Made by a program: the position numbers and the translations under genes. Below the pieces are notes generated by a model. That model saw nothing but the letters and a program-made list of their open reading frames with translations, was not told the origin of the DNA and made no database searches. Below are positions 33,054-42,500 of a DNA stretch of 64,000 nucleotides, in pieces. The number at the start of each line of letters is the position of its first letter. Position 1 is the first letter of the stretch. Source of the DNA: Actinomycetospora succinea (GTDB lineage Bacteria > Actinomycetota > Actinomycetes > Mycobacteriales > Pseudonocardiaceae); the NCBI RefSeq assembly GCF_004363095.1, contig NZ_SNYO01000003.1:248001-312000 (forward strand), in the 5' to 3' direction.

Positions 33054-34169
33054 GTGAACAGCACCGACCCGGGGACCAGCGGTCCCCCGGTGCCCGAGCA
33101 GGCGCGGTTCTGCGCGCGCTGCGACGGGCCCGTGGGTCGGGGCCGCTCGGGTCGCCCCGGGCCGGAGCGCGGCACGTGCCCGTGGTGCGGGGCCGCGTAC
33201 GACGTCCGCCCCGACCTCGCGGCGGGCGCCGAGCTCGTCGGCCGCGCGGACCGCTACCGCGTGGAGGCGCCGCTCGTGCGCGGCGCGCGCGGCTGGTCCT
33301 ACACCGCGCGGTGCGGGTCCGACGGCGCCCTGGTCGTGCTCGGCAGGCTCGAGGGTCCCGACGGTCCGGCCGCGGGCGCGCTGGCCGTCGAGGAGACCGA
33401 GGTGCTGCTCGCCCTCGACGTCCCCGGGCTCGTGCACGCCCGCGACGTCGTCCACGCCGACGGGCGGGACGGCGCGGTCCGCCTGCTCGTGCTCGACCAC
33501 GTGCCCGGCGAGGTGCTCTCCGCGTCGCGCCCCTGCCCGCCCGCCGAGGCCCTCGACGCCGTGCTCGGCGCCGTGCCCCCGCTCGCGGCGCTGCACCGCC
33601 ACGGCCTGCTGCACGCCGACCTCAACCCCAGCAACCTGCTGCGCGGTCCGGGCGGGATCACGGTCCTCGACCTCGGCAGCGTGCGGCGCCTCGGCGACCG
33701 CGAGAGCGACGTCTGGGCCACCACCGGCTTCGTCGCCCCCGAGATCCACCCCGGCGGCCCCGGCCCGTCGGTGGCCTCCGAGGTCTTCGCGCTCGGGCGC
33801 ACGCTCGCGGTGCTGCTCGCCGACTTCGACCACGTGCGCAACCACGCCCTGCGCCTGCCCGACCCCGCCGGCGTGCCCGTGCTGCGCGACGACCCGGACC
33901 TGGTGGCGCTGCTCGCCCGGGCCACCGACCCGGACCCCGCCCGCCGGCACCCCGGCGTCGAGGCGTTCGCCGGGGAGGCGCGGCGCGTGCGGACCCGCTA
34001 TCCCGCGAGCGACACCGGGATCTACACCGCCCGTCCGGGCGACTCCGGCGTGGGGGTCGGCGTCCTGGTCGGGGCACACCCGGACAATGGCCCCACCCGA
34101 CGCGGCGGGGGCCGTTCGGCCGGCGCCGCCGGCGACCCCCGCGACGCCCGAGGAGCACCGATCCCGTGA
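33054..34169 (+). CDS. PknG-like kinase-fold protein with N-terminal zinc ribbon, probable pseudokinase
   Basis: A 371-residue protein. An N-terminal rubredoxin-like zinc ribbon (CARC and CPWC, about residues 18-45) precedes a PknG-type kinase fold. The catalytic-loop equivalent is HADLNPSN (His187, Asp189, Asn194), the DFG equivalent is DLGS (Asp206), and VAPE marks the activation-segment end. The usual VxLK lysine seems absent (VVLGRLEG, Gly97/Arg98), the HxDxK lysine is Asn191, and the Gly-rich loop is weak. It may be inactive or use an altered mechanism. GGAGAG supports the GTG start. The PP2C gene overlaps its stop and FHA follows, so the three form one signalling unit. Confidence 0.82.
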   Translation: MNSTDPGTSGPPVPEQARFCARCDGPVGRGRSGRPGPERGTCPWCGAAYDVRPDLAAGAELVGRADRYRVEAPLVRGARGWSYTARCGSDGALVVLGRLEGPDGPAAGALAVEETEVLLALDVPGLVHARDVVHADGRDGAVRLLVLDHVPGEVLSASRPCPPAEALDAVLGAVPPLAALHRHGLLHADLNPSNLLRGPGGITVLDLGSVRRLGDRESDVWATTGFVAPEIHPGGPGPSVASEVFALGRTLAVLLADFDHVRNHALRLPDPAGVPVLRDDPDLVALLARATDPDPARRHPGVEAFAGEARRVRTRYPASDTGIYTARPGDSGVGVGVLVGAHPDNGPTRRGGGRSAGAAGDPRDARGAPIP

Positions 34170-35398
34170 TGGAGATGGCCGGGACCGGCGGCGGGCCGCT
34201 GGTCGAGCGCACCGACCTGCGCGCCGAGCTCGCCGAGGGCACCCCGCCGCCGTGCCCGCAGTGCGGCGAGGAGGCGCCCCCCGCCCCGGACGGCACGTGC
34301 CCGACCTGCGGCATCCAGCGTCCGGTGCTGCGCGACCACGTCGAGCTGGTCCTGGGCGACGCCGCCGCGATCACCGACCGGGGCCTGCGCCGGCGCCGCA
34401 ACGAGGACGCCGTCGAGCTCGGCCGGCGCGTCGAGGGCGACGGCGAGGACCGGATCGAGACCTGGGTGGCCGTGGTCTGCGACGGCGTGGCGTCCGCGCG
34501 CCGGGGTGACGAGGCCTCCCTCGTCGCCGTCGGCGCGGCCGTGGGTGCCGCGCTGGAGACGGCGGCCGCGCCGGCCACCCCGCCCACCGGCTTCCCGGCG
34601 ATCTCCACGCACGGCACGGGCCCGGTCGCCACCGGGTCCGGCGAGGTCACGGACTCCGCGACCACGGCGGAGACGCCGACCGGCAGCGGCCGTGCCGGCA
34701 CCGGCGTCTCCGGCGAGCTGGACGCACTGGCCACCGCCGCGTCGGCCGCCGCCGCGACGGCCGCCGCCGACCTCGGGCTCGGCGGCGGCGACAGCCCCGC
34801 CTGCACCTACGTCGCGGCCGTGGTGCGCGGCGGCGAGGCCGTCGTGTCCTGGATCGGGGACAGCCGCGCCTACTGGCTGGCGGACGACGGCTCGTCGCGC
34901 CTGCTCTCCACCGACGACTCCTGGGCCGAGGAGATCGCCAACGCCGGGATCATGTCGCGGGAGGAGGCCGCCCGCGATCGCCGGGCGCACGTCCTGACCC
35001 GCTGGCTCGGCCGTGACGCCCCGAGCGGCCCGGCGCACGCCCGCCGGGTGCGGATCGGCGTGCCCGGCGTGCTGCTGCTGTGCAGCGACGGGCTGTGGAA
35101 CCACCTGCCCGACCCCGAGATCCTCGCCCGGCTCGCGCGGCCCGCCCTGGGCGGGACCTCGGCGGCGGAGAACGTCGACCCCGACGGCGTCCCGGACCAC
35201 CCGGCGCTCGCCGCCGCGGCCGCACTGCTCGCCGCCGCGCTCGACGACGGCGGCAGCGACAACGCCACGATCGCCCTCGTCCCGATCGCGCCGCCGGCGG
35301 GTGCGCCCGACCGCCCCTCGGTGACGGTGGACGGGCGCGGCCCGGACGAGCGCACCGGGCCCATCCCGCTCGACGGGGAGGGTGTGGTCGACCGGTGA
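34169..35398 (+). CDS. PP2C-type Ser/Thr phosphatase with N-terminal zinc ribbon
   Basis: A 409-residue phosphatase. A zinc ribbon (CPQC ... CPTCG, about residues 29-48) is followed by a PPM/PP2C domain. Metal-binding motifs are RRNEDAV, VVCDGVASARRGDEA, WIGDSRAYWL, LCSDGLWNHL and GGSDNATIALV. A ~70-residue Thr/Gly/Ala-rich insertion lies between the second and third motifs. The ATG overlaps the kinase stop (TGATG); the GTG at 34166 is an alternative. It would remove phosphates placed by the partner kinase or others, in the cytoplasm. It is coupled by GTGA to the FHA gene. Confidence 0.93.
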   Translation: MEMAGTGGGPLVERTDLRAELAEGTPPPCPQCGEEAPPAPDGTCPTCGIQRPVLRDHVELVLGDAAAITDRGLRRRRNEDAVELGRRVEGDGEDRIETWVAVVCDGVASARRGDEASLVAVGAAVGAALETAAAPATPPTGFPAISTHGTGPVATGSGEVTDSATTAETPTGSGRAGTGVSGELDALATAASAAAATAAADLGLGGGDSPACTYVAAVVRGGEAVVSWIGDSRAYWLADDGSSRLLSTDDSWAEEIANAGIMSREEAARDRRAHVLTRWLGRDAPSGPAHARRVRIGVPGVLLLCSDGLWNHLPDPEILARLARPALGGTSAAENVDPDGVPDHPALAAAAALLAAALDDGGSDNATIALVPIAPPAGAPDRPSVTVDGRGPDERTGPIPLDGEGVVDR

Positions 35399-35865
35399 GC
35401 GACGATCCCCCTGCCGATGCCCCTGCCGATGTCCCTGCCGACGCCCCCGCCGAGGTCCCGGGCGGTGCGTGGGTCGTCACCGTGTGGGCCGACCGCGACT
35501 ACCACGACCTCGTCCTCGCCCGGCGCGGTCCCGACGACACGACCTCGCCCGGCGAGTTCCCCGCCGACGTCGAGCCCCGGGAGGTCCGCCTCGTCGCCGA
35601 GGAGACCCGGGTCGGGCGCGGCGGCGATCCCGCGGCCCGCCCCGAGATCGACCTCGGCGAGCGCGACCCGGGCGTCTCGAAGCTGCACGCCGTGCTCCTG
35701 GCCCTGCCCCGCGACCGGTGGGTCGTCATCGACGCGGGGTCGACCAACGGCACGACCCTCAACTACGCCGAGGACCCGCTGACGCCGGACACCCCGGTCG
35801 CGCTGCGCTCCGGCGACCGGATCCACGTCGGCGCGTGGACCACGCTGACCGTCGAGCGGCGCTGA
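35395..35865 (+). CDS. FHA-domain protein
   Basis: A 156-residue protein with a short Pro/Ala/Asp repeat leader (PADVPADAPAE), a strand-rich N-terminal part, and an FHA domain (about residues 65-155). The phosphothreonine-binding motifs are visible: RVGRGG, VSKLHAVL and DAGSTNGTTLN. It should read phosphothreonine marks made or removed by the upstream kinase/phosphatase pair. The GTG start overlaps the PP2C stop by 4 nt. Its stop is 3 nt from the convergent GtrA stop. Confidence 0.92.
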   Translation: MSDDPPADAPADVPADAPAEVPGGAWVVTVWADRDYHDLVLARRGPDDTTSPGEFPADVEPREVRLVAEETRVGRGGDPAARPEIDLGERDPGVSKLHAVLLALPRDRWVVIDAGSTNGTTLNYAEDPLTPDTPVALRSGDRIHVGAWTTLTVERR

Positions 35866-35868
35866 GTG

Positions 35869-36321
35869 TCAGCGGCCGCCGAGCGGGATCGGACCCGTCG
35901 GCGCGTCCCAGGAGACGACGGGCGCGGCCGGCCCGACGAGCGCGCGGGTGATCACCAGCCGCGCCGCCAGGAAGCTCACCGGCAGCGCGAGCGCGGCCGC
36001 CACGAGGGGCGCCAGGCGCTCGTCGACCCCGAGGTGCACGAGACCGACGACCCCGACCGTCGTGGCCAGGATGTTGACGACCTGCGAGGCCGGGTAGAGC
36101 AGGAACCGCGTCCACGTCGGGCGCACCCGGAACGTGAACCGGCAGTTCAGCAGGAACGACACGACCATCGCCGTGCCCAGCCCGACGACGTGCGCGACCA
36201 GGTAGCCGGCGTGGGGGTGCGCCAGCAGGTAGGTGCCGTAGTAGGTGGCCGCGTTGGCCAGCCCGACCAGGCCGTAGCGCACGAGGCCTCCGAGGAGCTC
36301 GCGCACCGGCCGGGAGGTCAC
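35869..36321 (-). CDS. GtrA-family membrane protein
   Basis: A 150-residue protein with four membrane segments: LVRYGLVGLANAATYYGTYL, LVAHVVGLGTAMVVSFLLNC with RFTFR after it, LYPASQVVNILATTVGVVGL, and APLVAAALALPVSFLAARLV. This is the GtrA/DPMS 3TM-like family. The mycobacterial relative (Rv3789) sits near arabinan genes and has been proposed to move or help use decaprenyl-phospho-arabinose. The position next to UbiA and PAP2 genes supports the same role here. The GTG start overlaps the UbiA stop by 1 nt. Confidence 0.88.
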   Translation of the reverse strand: MTSRPVRELLGGLVRYGLVGLANAATYYGTYLLAHPHAGYLVAHVVGLGTAMVVSFLLNCRFTFRVRPTWTRFLLYPASQVVNILATTVGVVGLVHLGVDERLAPLVAAALALPVSFLAARLVITRALVGPAAPVVSWDAPTGPIPLGGR

Positions 36322-37358
36322 TAGTGCGCCATCGCCGTGTAGACCGCGAGGCCCATGAGCACGACCCAGACCAGGCCGAGCACCTGCAGCACACGGTCGC
36401 CGAGCACGATCTCCTCGGGCTCGCCGCCGTTGCCGCCGTCGACGTCGACCGCGTAGCGCAGCACGGCGATGACGAACGGCACGACCGAGACGATCGCCCA
36501 GGTCGACGGCGCCGAGGGCAGCCGGCCGGGCACGGCGGTGACGCCGATGCCGAACGCCCACAGCCCGTAGGCCATGATCACGATCGTGGCCGAGAGCGAC
36601 CACACGAAGCGCAGGTAGGACGCCGAGTAGCGCTCGAGCGACTTGCGGATCTTCGCGCCGGTGCGCTCGGAGAGCCGCATCTCGGCGTAGCGCTTGCCCG
36701 ACGCCATGAACAGCGAGCCGAACGCCATCGTCAGCAGGAACCACGGCGAGAGGTACAGCCCGGCCGCGGCACCACCGGCGATCGCCCGCATGAGGAAACC
36801 GGACGAGACGATGCAGATGTCGATGACGGGCTCGTGCTTGAGCCACAGGCAGTACGCCAGCTGCACCACGATGTAGATGCCGGTGACCAGCGCGAGGTCC
36901 GGGTCGGCGACCAGGCTGACCGCGATCGCCCCGGCGAACAGCACGATGCCGGTGACGACCGCGAGGGTCGGCGGCACGACGCCGGCGGCGATGGGGCGGT
37001 AGCGCTTCTTCGGGTGCGCGCGGTCCGCCTCGACGTCCTTGGTGTCGTTGATCAGGTAGACGCCGGACGCGGCGAGCGAGAACGCGACGAACGCGAGCGC
37101 GACGTCGGGCAGCACCGAGAGGTCGAGCAGCCGACCGGCCGCGAACGGCGCGGCCAGGACCAGGACGTTCTTGACCCACTGGCGCGGGCGCATCGCCTTG
37201 AGCAGGCCGAGCGGCACCGCGACCGGGCGCGGCCGGTTCGTGGTGACCGGAGCGGGCTCCGGGGTGGCGTCGGTGGTGCTCCCGACGTCCGTGGTGGTGT
37301 CGGTGCCCTCCGTGCCCTCCTGCTCGCGGGCGGGGCTGGGCGGCGTGACGGGTGTCAT
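36321..37358 (-). CDS. UbiA prenyltransferase, decaprenyl-phosphate phosphoribosyltransferase-like
   Basis: A 345-residue membrane enzyme. After a disordered Thr/Pro/Glu-rich N-terminus (1-45), RPRQWVKNVLVLAAP and the first Asp-rich motif NDTKDVEAD (Asn104 to Asp112) identify the UbiA family subgroup of mycobacterial Rv3806c. That enzyme makes decaprenyl-phosphoryl-5-phosphoribose, the precursor of the arabinose donor for Emb proteins. About nine membrane segments are seen. The start codon overlaps the PAP2 stop (ATGA). Order PAP2-UbiA-GtrA gives a coherent arabinose-donor operon. Confidence 0.92.
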   Translation of the reverse strand: MTPVTPPSPAREQEGTEGTDTTTDVGSTTDATPEPAPVTTNRPRPVAVPLGLLKAMRPRQWVKNVLVLAAPFAAGRLLDLSVLPDVALAFVAFSLAASGVYLINDTKDVEADRAHPKKRYRPIAAGVVPPTLAVVTGIVLFAGAIAVSLVADPDLALVTGIYIVVQLAYCLWLKHEPVIDICIVSSGFLMRAIAGGAAAGLYLSPWFLLTMAFGSLFMASGKRYAEMRLSERTGAKIRKSLERYSASYLRFVWSLSATIVIMAYGLWAFGIGVTAVPGRLPSAPSTWAIVSVVPFVIAVLRYAVDVDGGNGGEPEEIVLGDRVLQVLGLVWVVLMGLAVYTAMAH

Positions 37359-37927
37359 GCGGTCCTCCAGCGGCCGATCGAGCCCCGGCGCACGAGACGG
37401 CGCACGCCCAGGGCGCACGCCGTACCGAGCACCGTGCCCGCCAGCACGTCGGTCGGGTAGTGGACGCCCAGCACCAGGCGCGAGAGCGCCATGCCGGGCA
37501 CGAGTGCGCTCGCGGCCCCCACCCCGGGACCGCCGACGAGCCCGGCGTAGAGCAGGGCGGCGGCGGTGGTGGACGAGGCGTGCGAGGACGGGAAGCTCAG
37601 GCGGCTGGGCGTGCCCACGTGGACGGCCACCCGGGGGTCGTGGGGCCGGCGGCGGCGCACCACGCGCTTGACGACGATCGAGGCGCCGTGGGCGGCGACG
37701 ACGCCCCCGACGGCCGTGGCCCACTGCCGCCGGCGCGGGACGTCGAGCGCCGCGCCGAGGGCGCCGAGGGCGATCCACCCGGCGGCGTGCTCCCCGAAGA
37801 ACGACATCGCCCGGGCCGCGTCGACCACCGGCGGGGTGCCGATGCGGCGCTGGACGGTCCGCAGGACCGCGACCTCGCCCCGGGCCGGGCCGACGGTGAC
37901 GTCGGGTCCCTCGGCACGATCGAGCAC
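37355..37927 (-). CDS. PAP2-family phosphatase (decaprenyl-phosphoribose phosphatase candidate)
   Basis: A 190-residue membrane phosphatase. The three PAP2 motifs are KRVVRRRRPHDPR, FPSSHASS and SRLVLGVHYPTD. In mycobacteria a PAP2 protein (Rv3807c) next to UbiA is the proposed phosphatase that removes the 5-phosphate from decaprenyl-phosphoryl-5-phosphoribose. The same adjacency here supports that role. A GGAGGG Shine-Dalgarno site lies upstream of the GTG start. First gene of the PAP2-UbiA-GtrA operon. Confidence 0.9.
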   Translation of the reverse strand: MLDRAEGPDVTVGPARGEVAVLRTVQRRIGTPPVVDAARAMSFFGEHAAGWIALGALGAALDVPRRRQWATAVGGVVAAHGASIVVKRVVRRRRPHDPRVAVHVGTPSRLSFPSSHASSTTAAALLYAGLVGGPGVGAASALVPGMALSRLVLGVHYPTDVLAGTVLGTACALGVRRLVRRGSIGRWRTA

Positions 37928-38049
37928 GTGGTCGTCCCTCCTGCCGGCGAGGATGTCCTGATCGGGCTCCGGCGCGGAATCTTACGCGGGCCTTGACAAC
38001 GACCCCTGCAGTGGTCCATCGCGCCACGCGGGGCAGTGGTTCGACGGAT

Positions 38050-38064
38050 CTCCCCGGCGGGGAG
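38050..38064 (-). terminator. Hairpin directly after the HAD gene
   Basis: CTCCCCG and CGGGGAG form 7-bp arms around one base, ending 1 nt before the stop codon complement at 38066. There is no T-tract, so it is a candidate terminator or mRNA end-protection hairpin only. Confidence 0.4.
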
Positions 38065-38065
38065 C

Positions 38066-38878
38066 TCAGAACCACCTCTCCAGGACGGACGCGACACCGT
38101 CGTCGAGGTTGCTCCCGGTGACCTCGTCCGCGACGTGGAGCACATCCGGGTGGGCGTTGGCGACCGCGACGCCGTGGCCGGCCCACCGCAGCATCGCCAG
38201 GTCGTTGGGCATGTCACCGAACGCGACGACCTCGGACGCGTCCACCCCGTGGTGTGCCGCGGCGCGCTCCAGACCGTGGGCCTTGTCGACCCCGCGGACC
38301 GAGCACTCGAGCAGCCCGCCGCCCGCCGAGTACGTGACGTCGACGAGGTGCCCGACCGCCTCGATCGCCGCGCGGGCCATGTCCGCGCTGGTCAGCGTGG
38401 GGTGCCGGGCCAGCACCTTGATCACGGGCTCGCCCAGCAGGTCGCCCGGCGCGACGCGGCGGTGGTCGGGGTGCGGCCAGGCGTGCACGTACGCCGACTC
38501 GGAGACGAACTGGTGCTCGCGGCGGTCGAAGGCGCCCTCGCCGACCCGCTCCACCGCGATCCCGCAGCCCGGGACGGCCTCGCGCAGCCCGTCGGTCACC
38601 TCGGCGAGGGCGTCGGTGTCGAGGGTCTCGGCGGCGAGGACCCGGTCGGTGGCGGCGTCGTAGAGCACCGCGCCGTTGGCGGCGACGGTCAGCGCGTGCA
38701 CGCTGAGCGCCTCGCAGACCCGGGGCACCCAGCGCGGCGGGCGGCCGGTGGCGAGCACGAGGGGCACGCCGGCGTCGACCATCCGCCGGATGACGGCCCG
38801 CGTGCGCGGCGAGGGGTCCTCCCCGTCGCCGAGCAGCGTCCCGTCGACGTCGGTGGCGACCAGGCGGGGGCTCTGCAC
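38066..38878 (-). CDS. HAD-superfamily hydrolase, Cof/sugar-phosphatase type
   Basis: A 270-residue HAD phosphatase with motif I DVDGTLLG near the N-terminus, motif II ATGRP (LVLATGRPP), and motif III/IV FGDMPNDLAMLRWAG. The cap region between is of the Cof type, whose members act on sugar phosphates or cofactors such as FMN or PLP. The start is the GTG at 38878 (VQSPRLVATDVDGT). The ATG at 38923 lies in the centre of the palindrome and would add an artificial MATHIAHL leader. A CATAGT 6 nt before the GTG suggests a leaderless transcript. Confidence 0.88.
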   Translation of the reverse strand: MQSPRLVATDVDGTLLGDGEDPSPRTRAVIRRMVDAGVPLVLATGRPPRWVPRVCEALSVHALTVAANGAVLYDAATDRVLAAETLDTDALAEVTDGLREAVPGCGIAVERVGEGAFDRREHQFVSESAYVHAWPHPDHRRVAPGDLLGEPVIKVLARHPTLTSADMARAAIEAVGHLVDVTYSAGGGLLECSVRGVDKAHGLERAAAHHGVDASEVVAFGDMPNDLAMLRWAGHGVAVANAHPDVLHVADEVTGSNLDDGVASVLERWF

Positions 38879-38884
38879 ACCTCC

Positions 38885-38890
38885 ACTATG
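38885..38890 (-). promoter_or_regulatory. Putative -10 element for the HAD gene
   Basis: CATAGT on the minus strand, 6 nt before the GTG at 38878. The matching -35 region would fall inside the 46-bp palindrome at 38900-38945. Confidence 0.35.
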
Positions 38891-38899
38891 GCCTCCGGC

Positions 38900-38945
38900 C
38901 AGGTGAGCGATATGGGTCGCCATGGCGACCCATATCGCTCACCTG
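38900..38945. repeat. Perfect 46-bp palindrome between divergent genes
   Basis: The two 23-base arms (left arm starts CAGGTGAGCGATATGGG) are exact reverse complements with no loop, centred at 38922/38923. It fills most of the 82-nt gap between the HAD and HhH genes. A large operator is the simplest reading; a cruciform-forming or REP-like element is possible. Confidence 0.9.
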
Positions 38946-38960
38946 CGGGTACCCGCCTCG

Positions 38961-39566
38961 ATGACCACGATCGACACGCTGCTCGAGGAGTCCGGCCGCA
39001 CGTTCGCCGACGAGGCCGGCATCACGCTCAAGGACGAGCCGGCACCGCTCTACCGCCTGCTCGTGCTCAGCGTCCTGCTCTCCAGCCGCGTGCAGGCCCA
39101 GCTCGGCACGCGGGCCTGCCGCGAGCTCGTCGACTCCGGGTTCGGCAGCCCCGGGAAGATGCGGGACGCGGAGCGCTCGGCGGTGCACGACGCCCTGGAG
39201 CGGGCGAAGTTCCTCAGCAAGGACCAGACCACCGACGCGCTGCAGCAGGGCGCCGAGCTCGTCGCGGACCGCTGGAACGGCGACCTGCGCGGGATGCGCG
39301 AGGCCGCCGACGGCGACGTCGACGCCCTGCGCGGGTACCTCACCGAGGTCCCGCGCCTCGGGCCGGTCGGCGCGTCCATCTTCGTCCGCGAGGTGCAGGC
39401 CGTCTGGCCCGAGTTCCGGCCCCACCTCGACGAGAAGGCCCTCGACGCGGCCGCGGCGCTCGGCCTGCCGCGCGACGCGGGGAAGCTCGCCGAGCAGGTC
39501 GCGGGCGACGACGTCGCCCGCCTCGCCGCCGCGCTCGTGCGGACCGACGTGCGCGCCGAGAGCTAA
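38961..39566 (+). CDS. HhH-GPD-like (endonuclease III-related) protein
   Basis: A 201-residue protein resembling the HhH-GPD base-excision repair fold. The helix-hairpin-helix equivalent is VPRLGPVGASIFVREVQ, followed by HLDEKALDAAAALGLP, where Asp falls near the position of the catalytic Asp. There is no Lys in the hairpin and no C-terminal Fe-S cysteine cluster, so glycosylase activity is doubtful. The early segment LLVLSVLLSSRVQAQLGTRA matches the start of the EndoIII fold. Start at ATG 38961, 15 nt after the palindrome. It overlaps the convergent Emb gene by 4 nt. Confidence 0.7.
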   Translation: MTTIDTLLEESGRTFADEAGITLKDEPAPLYRLLVLSVLLSSRVQAQLGTRACRELVDSGFGSPGKMRDAERSAVHDALERAKFLSKDQTTDALQQGAELVADRWNGDLRGMREAADGDVDALRGYLTEVPRLGPVGASIFVREVQAVWPEFRPHLDEKALDAAAALGLPRDAGKLAEQVAGDDVARLAAALVRTDVRAES

Positions 39567-42500
39567 CCGACCGCGCCCTGGTACTGCACGCCCACGTACT
39601 CCTCGCGCGCCAGCGTCGGCCCGCGCTCCCACCCGGACTTCGTGCGCTCGGTGGTCGTGAGCCCGTAGCGGCCGGTCGGGAGGTCGCGGACGACCATGTC
39701 CACGCGACCCCAGGGCTTCGCCGGCTCGCGGCCCGGGGCGACGGAGGTCGCGAGGCGGACGTAGGTGGCGCCGACGGTGTCGAAGCGCCACACGCCGCCG
39801 CGGAACTTGTTGTCCTGCAGCCCGTAGTACGCCGAGGTCAGGTCCTCGTCGGCGTGGATGCGGACCGTCGAGGGCGGCGCGATGCCGTCGTGCGAGGCGA
39901 CCTGGTCGACGCAGGGCCACATGACGGCCGACATCTGGTCGACGAGCACGGGCTGCCCCTCGAGCAGCGGCCCGATGGGCTCCGGGCGGGCCAGGAAGGG
40001 CTGGGCCACGGCGAGGCGGTCGGTGCCGCGCGTCCCGGTGGAGTCGACGACCACGCGGACGAACGTCGGGTCGCCCGGCGAGTCGATCAGCGACACGGGG
40101 CGCTGCTGCCAGGTCCGGTCGTCCGCCTGCGGGAGGTAGTCGATCGAGGTCCGGCCGAGCACCCGCGGGTTCGCCGCGGGCCCGTCGCCGAACTCGACCG
40201 ACACCTGCTCGTCGGGCGGGCCGGACTCGAGCATCGGCACGACGACGTCGGTGGCGCCGGTCCCGGCGGGCACCGGGTACCAGCCGGTGACCACCGTGCC
40301 GCGCCCGCTGGAGTCGTCGGTGGTGTCGTGCCAGACCCGTCCCAGGCCGGGGACCGGTTGCGGGGTCGGCGCCGCGGTGTCGTCGACGAAGTCCTCGGTG
40401 GTGACCGCCGGGGTGACGGGCGCGCCCAGCGGTGTCGGTGTCGGCATGAGGACGCTGACGTTGTCGCCGAGCCCGCAGCCCTGGCGCACCACGTCCTTGG
40501 CGTTGCCGAGCGCCACCGTCCAGCCCGGGTACTGGCGCACCGGGGCCAGCACCATGACCGCGATCAGGCCGACCACGACGCTCCCGCACGCGACGGCGAG
40601 CAGCGCGCGGTCGGGCTTGGGCCGGGGCAGGTCGCGGTCCGGCCAGCGCCGCAGCGACCACGCCGCCCACGCCGCCGCGAGCAGCGCCACCCCGATCCAG
40701 ACGAGCGGGTTGCGCAGGAAGACCGGACCCAGGTGCGGCGCGAGCAGGTTCTGGCTCAGCGGCGTCGGGTAGGGGTCGGCGTGGTCGCCGAAGAACTGGC
40801 CGCGGTCGGTGTAGGGCCGCCACAAGTTCCAGCCGGCGTAGCTCACCGACGTCGCGATGACGAGCACCGCGACCCCGCCGACGGTGGCGAGCGAGCGGTC
40901 GTAGCGCGGCATCGGACCGCGCAGCAGCGCGAGCGCGATGAGCACGGTGCCCGAGGCCGCGATCACCGGGAAGTGCAGCACCCACTTGGTCGGGCTCGCC
41001 GCGACGAGCACGAACGCGAGCGCGGTGGTGGCCGCGGCGTGCAGCAGCACGCGGCGCAGGGCGTCGTCCTCCGGCCCGCTGCGCCCGCTGCCCGCCGCCA
41101 CCAGCAGCGTCACCGCCAGCGTGATGAGGATCGGGGCCCGCTGTGCCCACGGCGTGCGGCCCGGCCCGAGCAGGGTCTGGTAGTGGACCAGCTCGTCGTA
41201 CCAGGGGACGGTGTCGTAGTAGTACGCGTGCACCGCCGATGCCTCGATGACGTCGCCGAGCGACGCGTCGGCGAACGCCAGCGGGATCGCGATCGACGAC
41301 GCCGCGGCGAGCACCACCACCAGGGCGAGCTGCGCGCGCCGCGGCGCGGCCATCATGTGTGGCCAGGCGCGCGGGATCTCCACCAGCAGCGGGGCGACCG
41401 CGACGAGCCCCGTCGGCGAGCAGGCCAGGGCGAGCGCCGCCGCCATGACCGCGCCGACGTGGAGGATCGGCGTACCGCGGTCCCGGGCGACCTCGACCAG
41501 CAGGATCACGACGACCGAGAGCAGCACGATCAGCGGCTCGGGGCGCAGCGTCAGCCCGAACGGCAGCCACCACAGCAGGTGGGCGATCAGCAGCGCCCAC
41601 GGCACCCAGGCCCGGCGCACGGCGGTGCGGCGGGAGATCAGGACGAAGAACGCCCGCAGGAGCGTCCACGTCAGCAGGCCGAACAGCAGCGGCAGGCAGC
41701 GCTGCCAGACCAGCCCGAAGCCGCCGATCGCGCCCCACGCCTGCATCGCGTACTGCGAGGCGACGAAGGGGTTCTCGGTGACGTTGAACATGTAGACGGC
41801 GTTGCCGATGTAGCCCGCCTCGCCGGCGTCCCGCGCCATCAGCGGGTACCAGCTGTCGTCGAAGTTCATCGGGGCGACGAGCACCCAGCCCGCCGACACC
41901 GCGACGACGAGCCCGTCCGCCCAGGACAGGTGGCGACGCAGCCGCGCGGGCCACGTCCGCGGGGAGACCACGCCCCGGACCCCGCGCCAGCGCCCCTGCC
42001 GGTAGACGAGCACGAGCAGCACCGCGAGCGCGATCAGGTGGGCGACGAGCAGGGTCGTCTTCAGCGGGCCCGGGGTGGAGGCGTAGCGGTCGTCGGTGCG
42101 CACCGTGACCCCGAGGCCCGCCGACGCCGGCGTGCCGTCGGTGCTCGTCGAGAGCTGGGCCATGATCGGCGGGAGGACGTCGGCGCAGTCGCCGCACGCG
42201 AGCGGCAGCGGCGCGCCGTCCTGGGTGACCCGCAGGCCGGCCTCGTCGGCGGTGATCGCGAGGCGGCAGTCGCCGGCCGGGACCGGGCCGGTGGCCACCG
42301 TGCGTCCGGAGACCGTGAGGGTCGCGGCCGCGCCGGTCGAGGACAGCACCAGCCCGCCGCCGCGCGGGTCGCCGGGCAGGGTGCGCAGGACGTCGCCGCC
42401 GGCGCGCAGCGCGGAGCACGGCACGGTCGCCGCGAACCCGAGCGGGCGGGGCGGGTTGAGCGCGAGCTGCGTGGACAGCGGCGTGCCCGCGGCGGCCGCC

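Noticed and set aside
38900-38945. ATG codons inside the palindrome giving MATHIAHL leaders for both flanking genes
   Set aside because: The identical leaders arise from the palindrome itself. Better starts exist at 38878 (GTG with -10) and 38961 (ATG).
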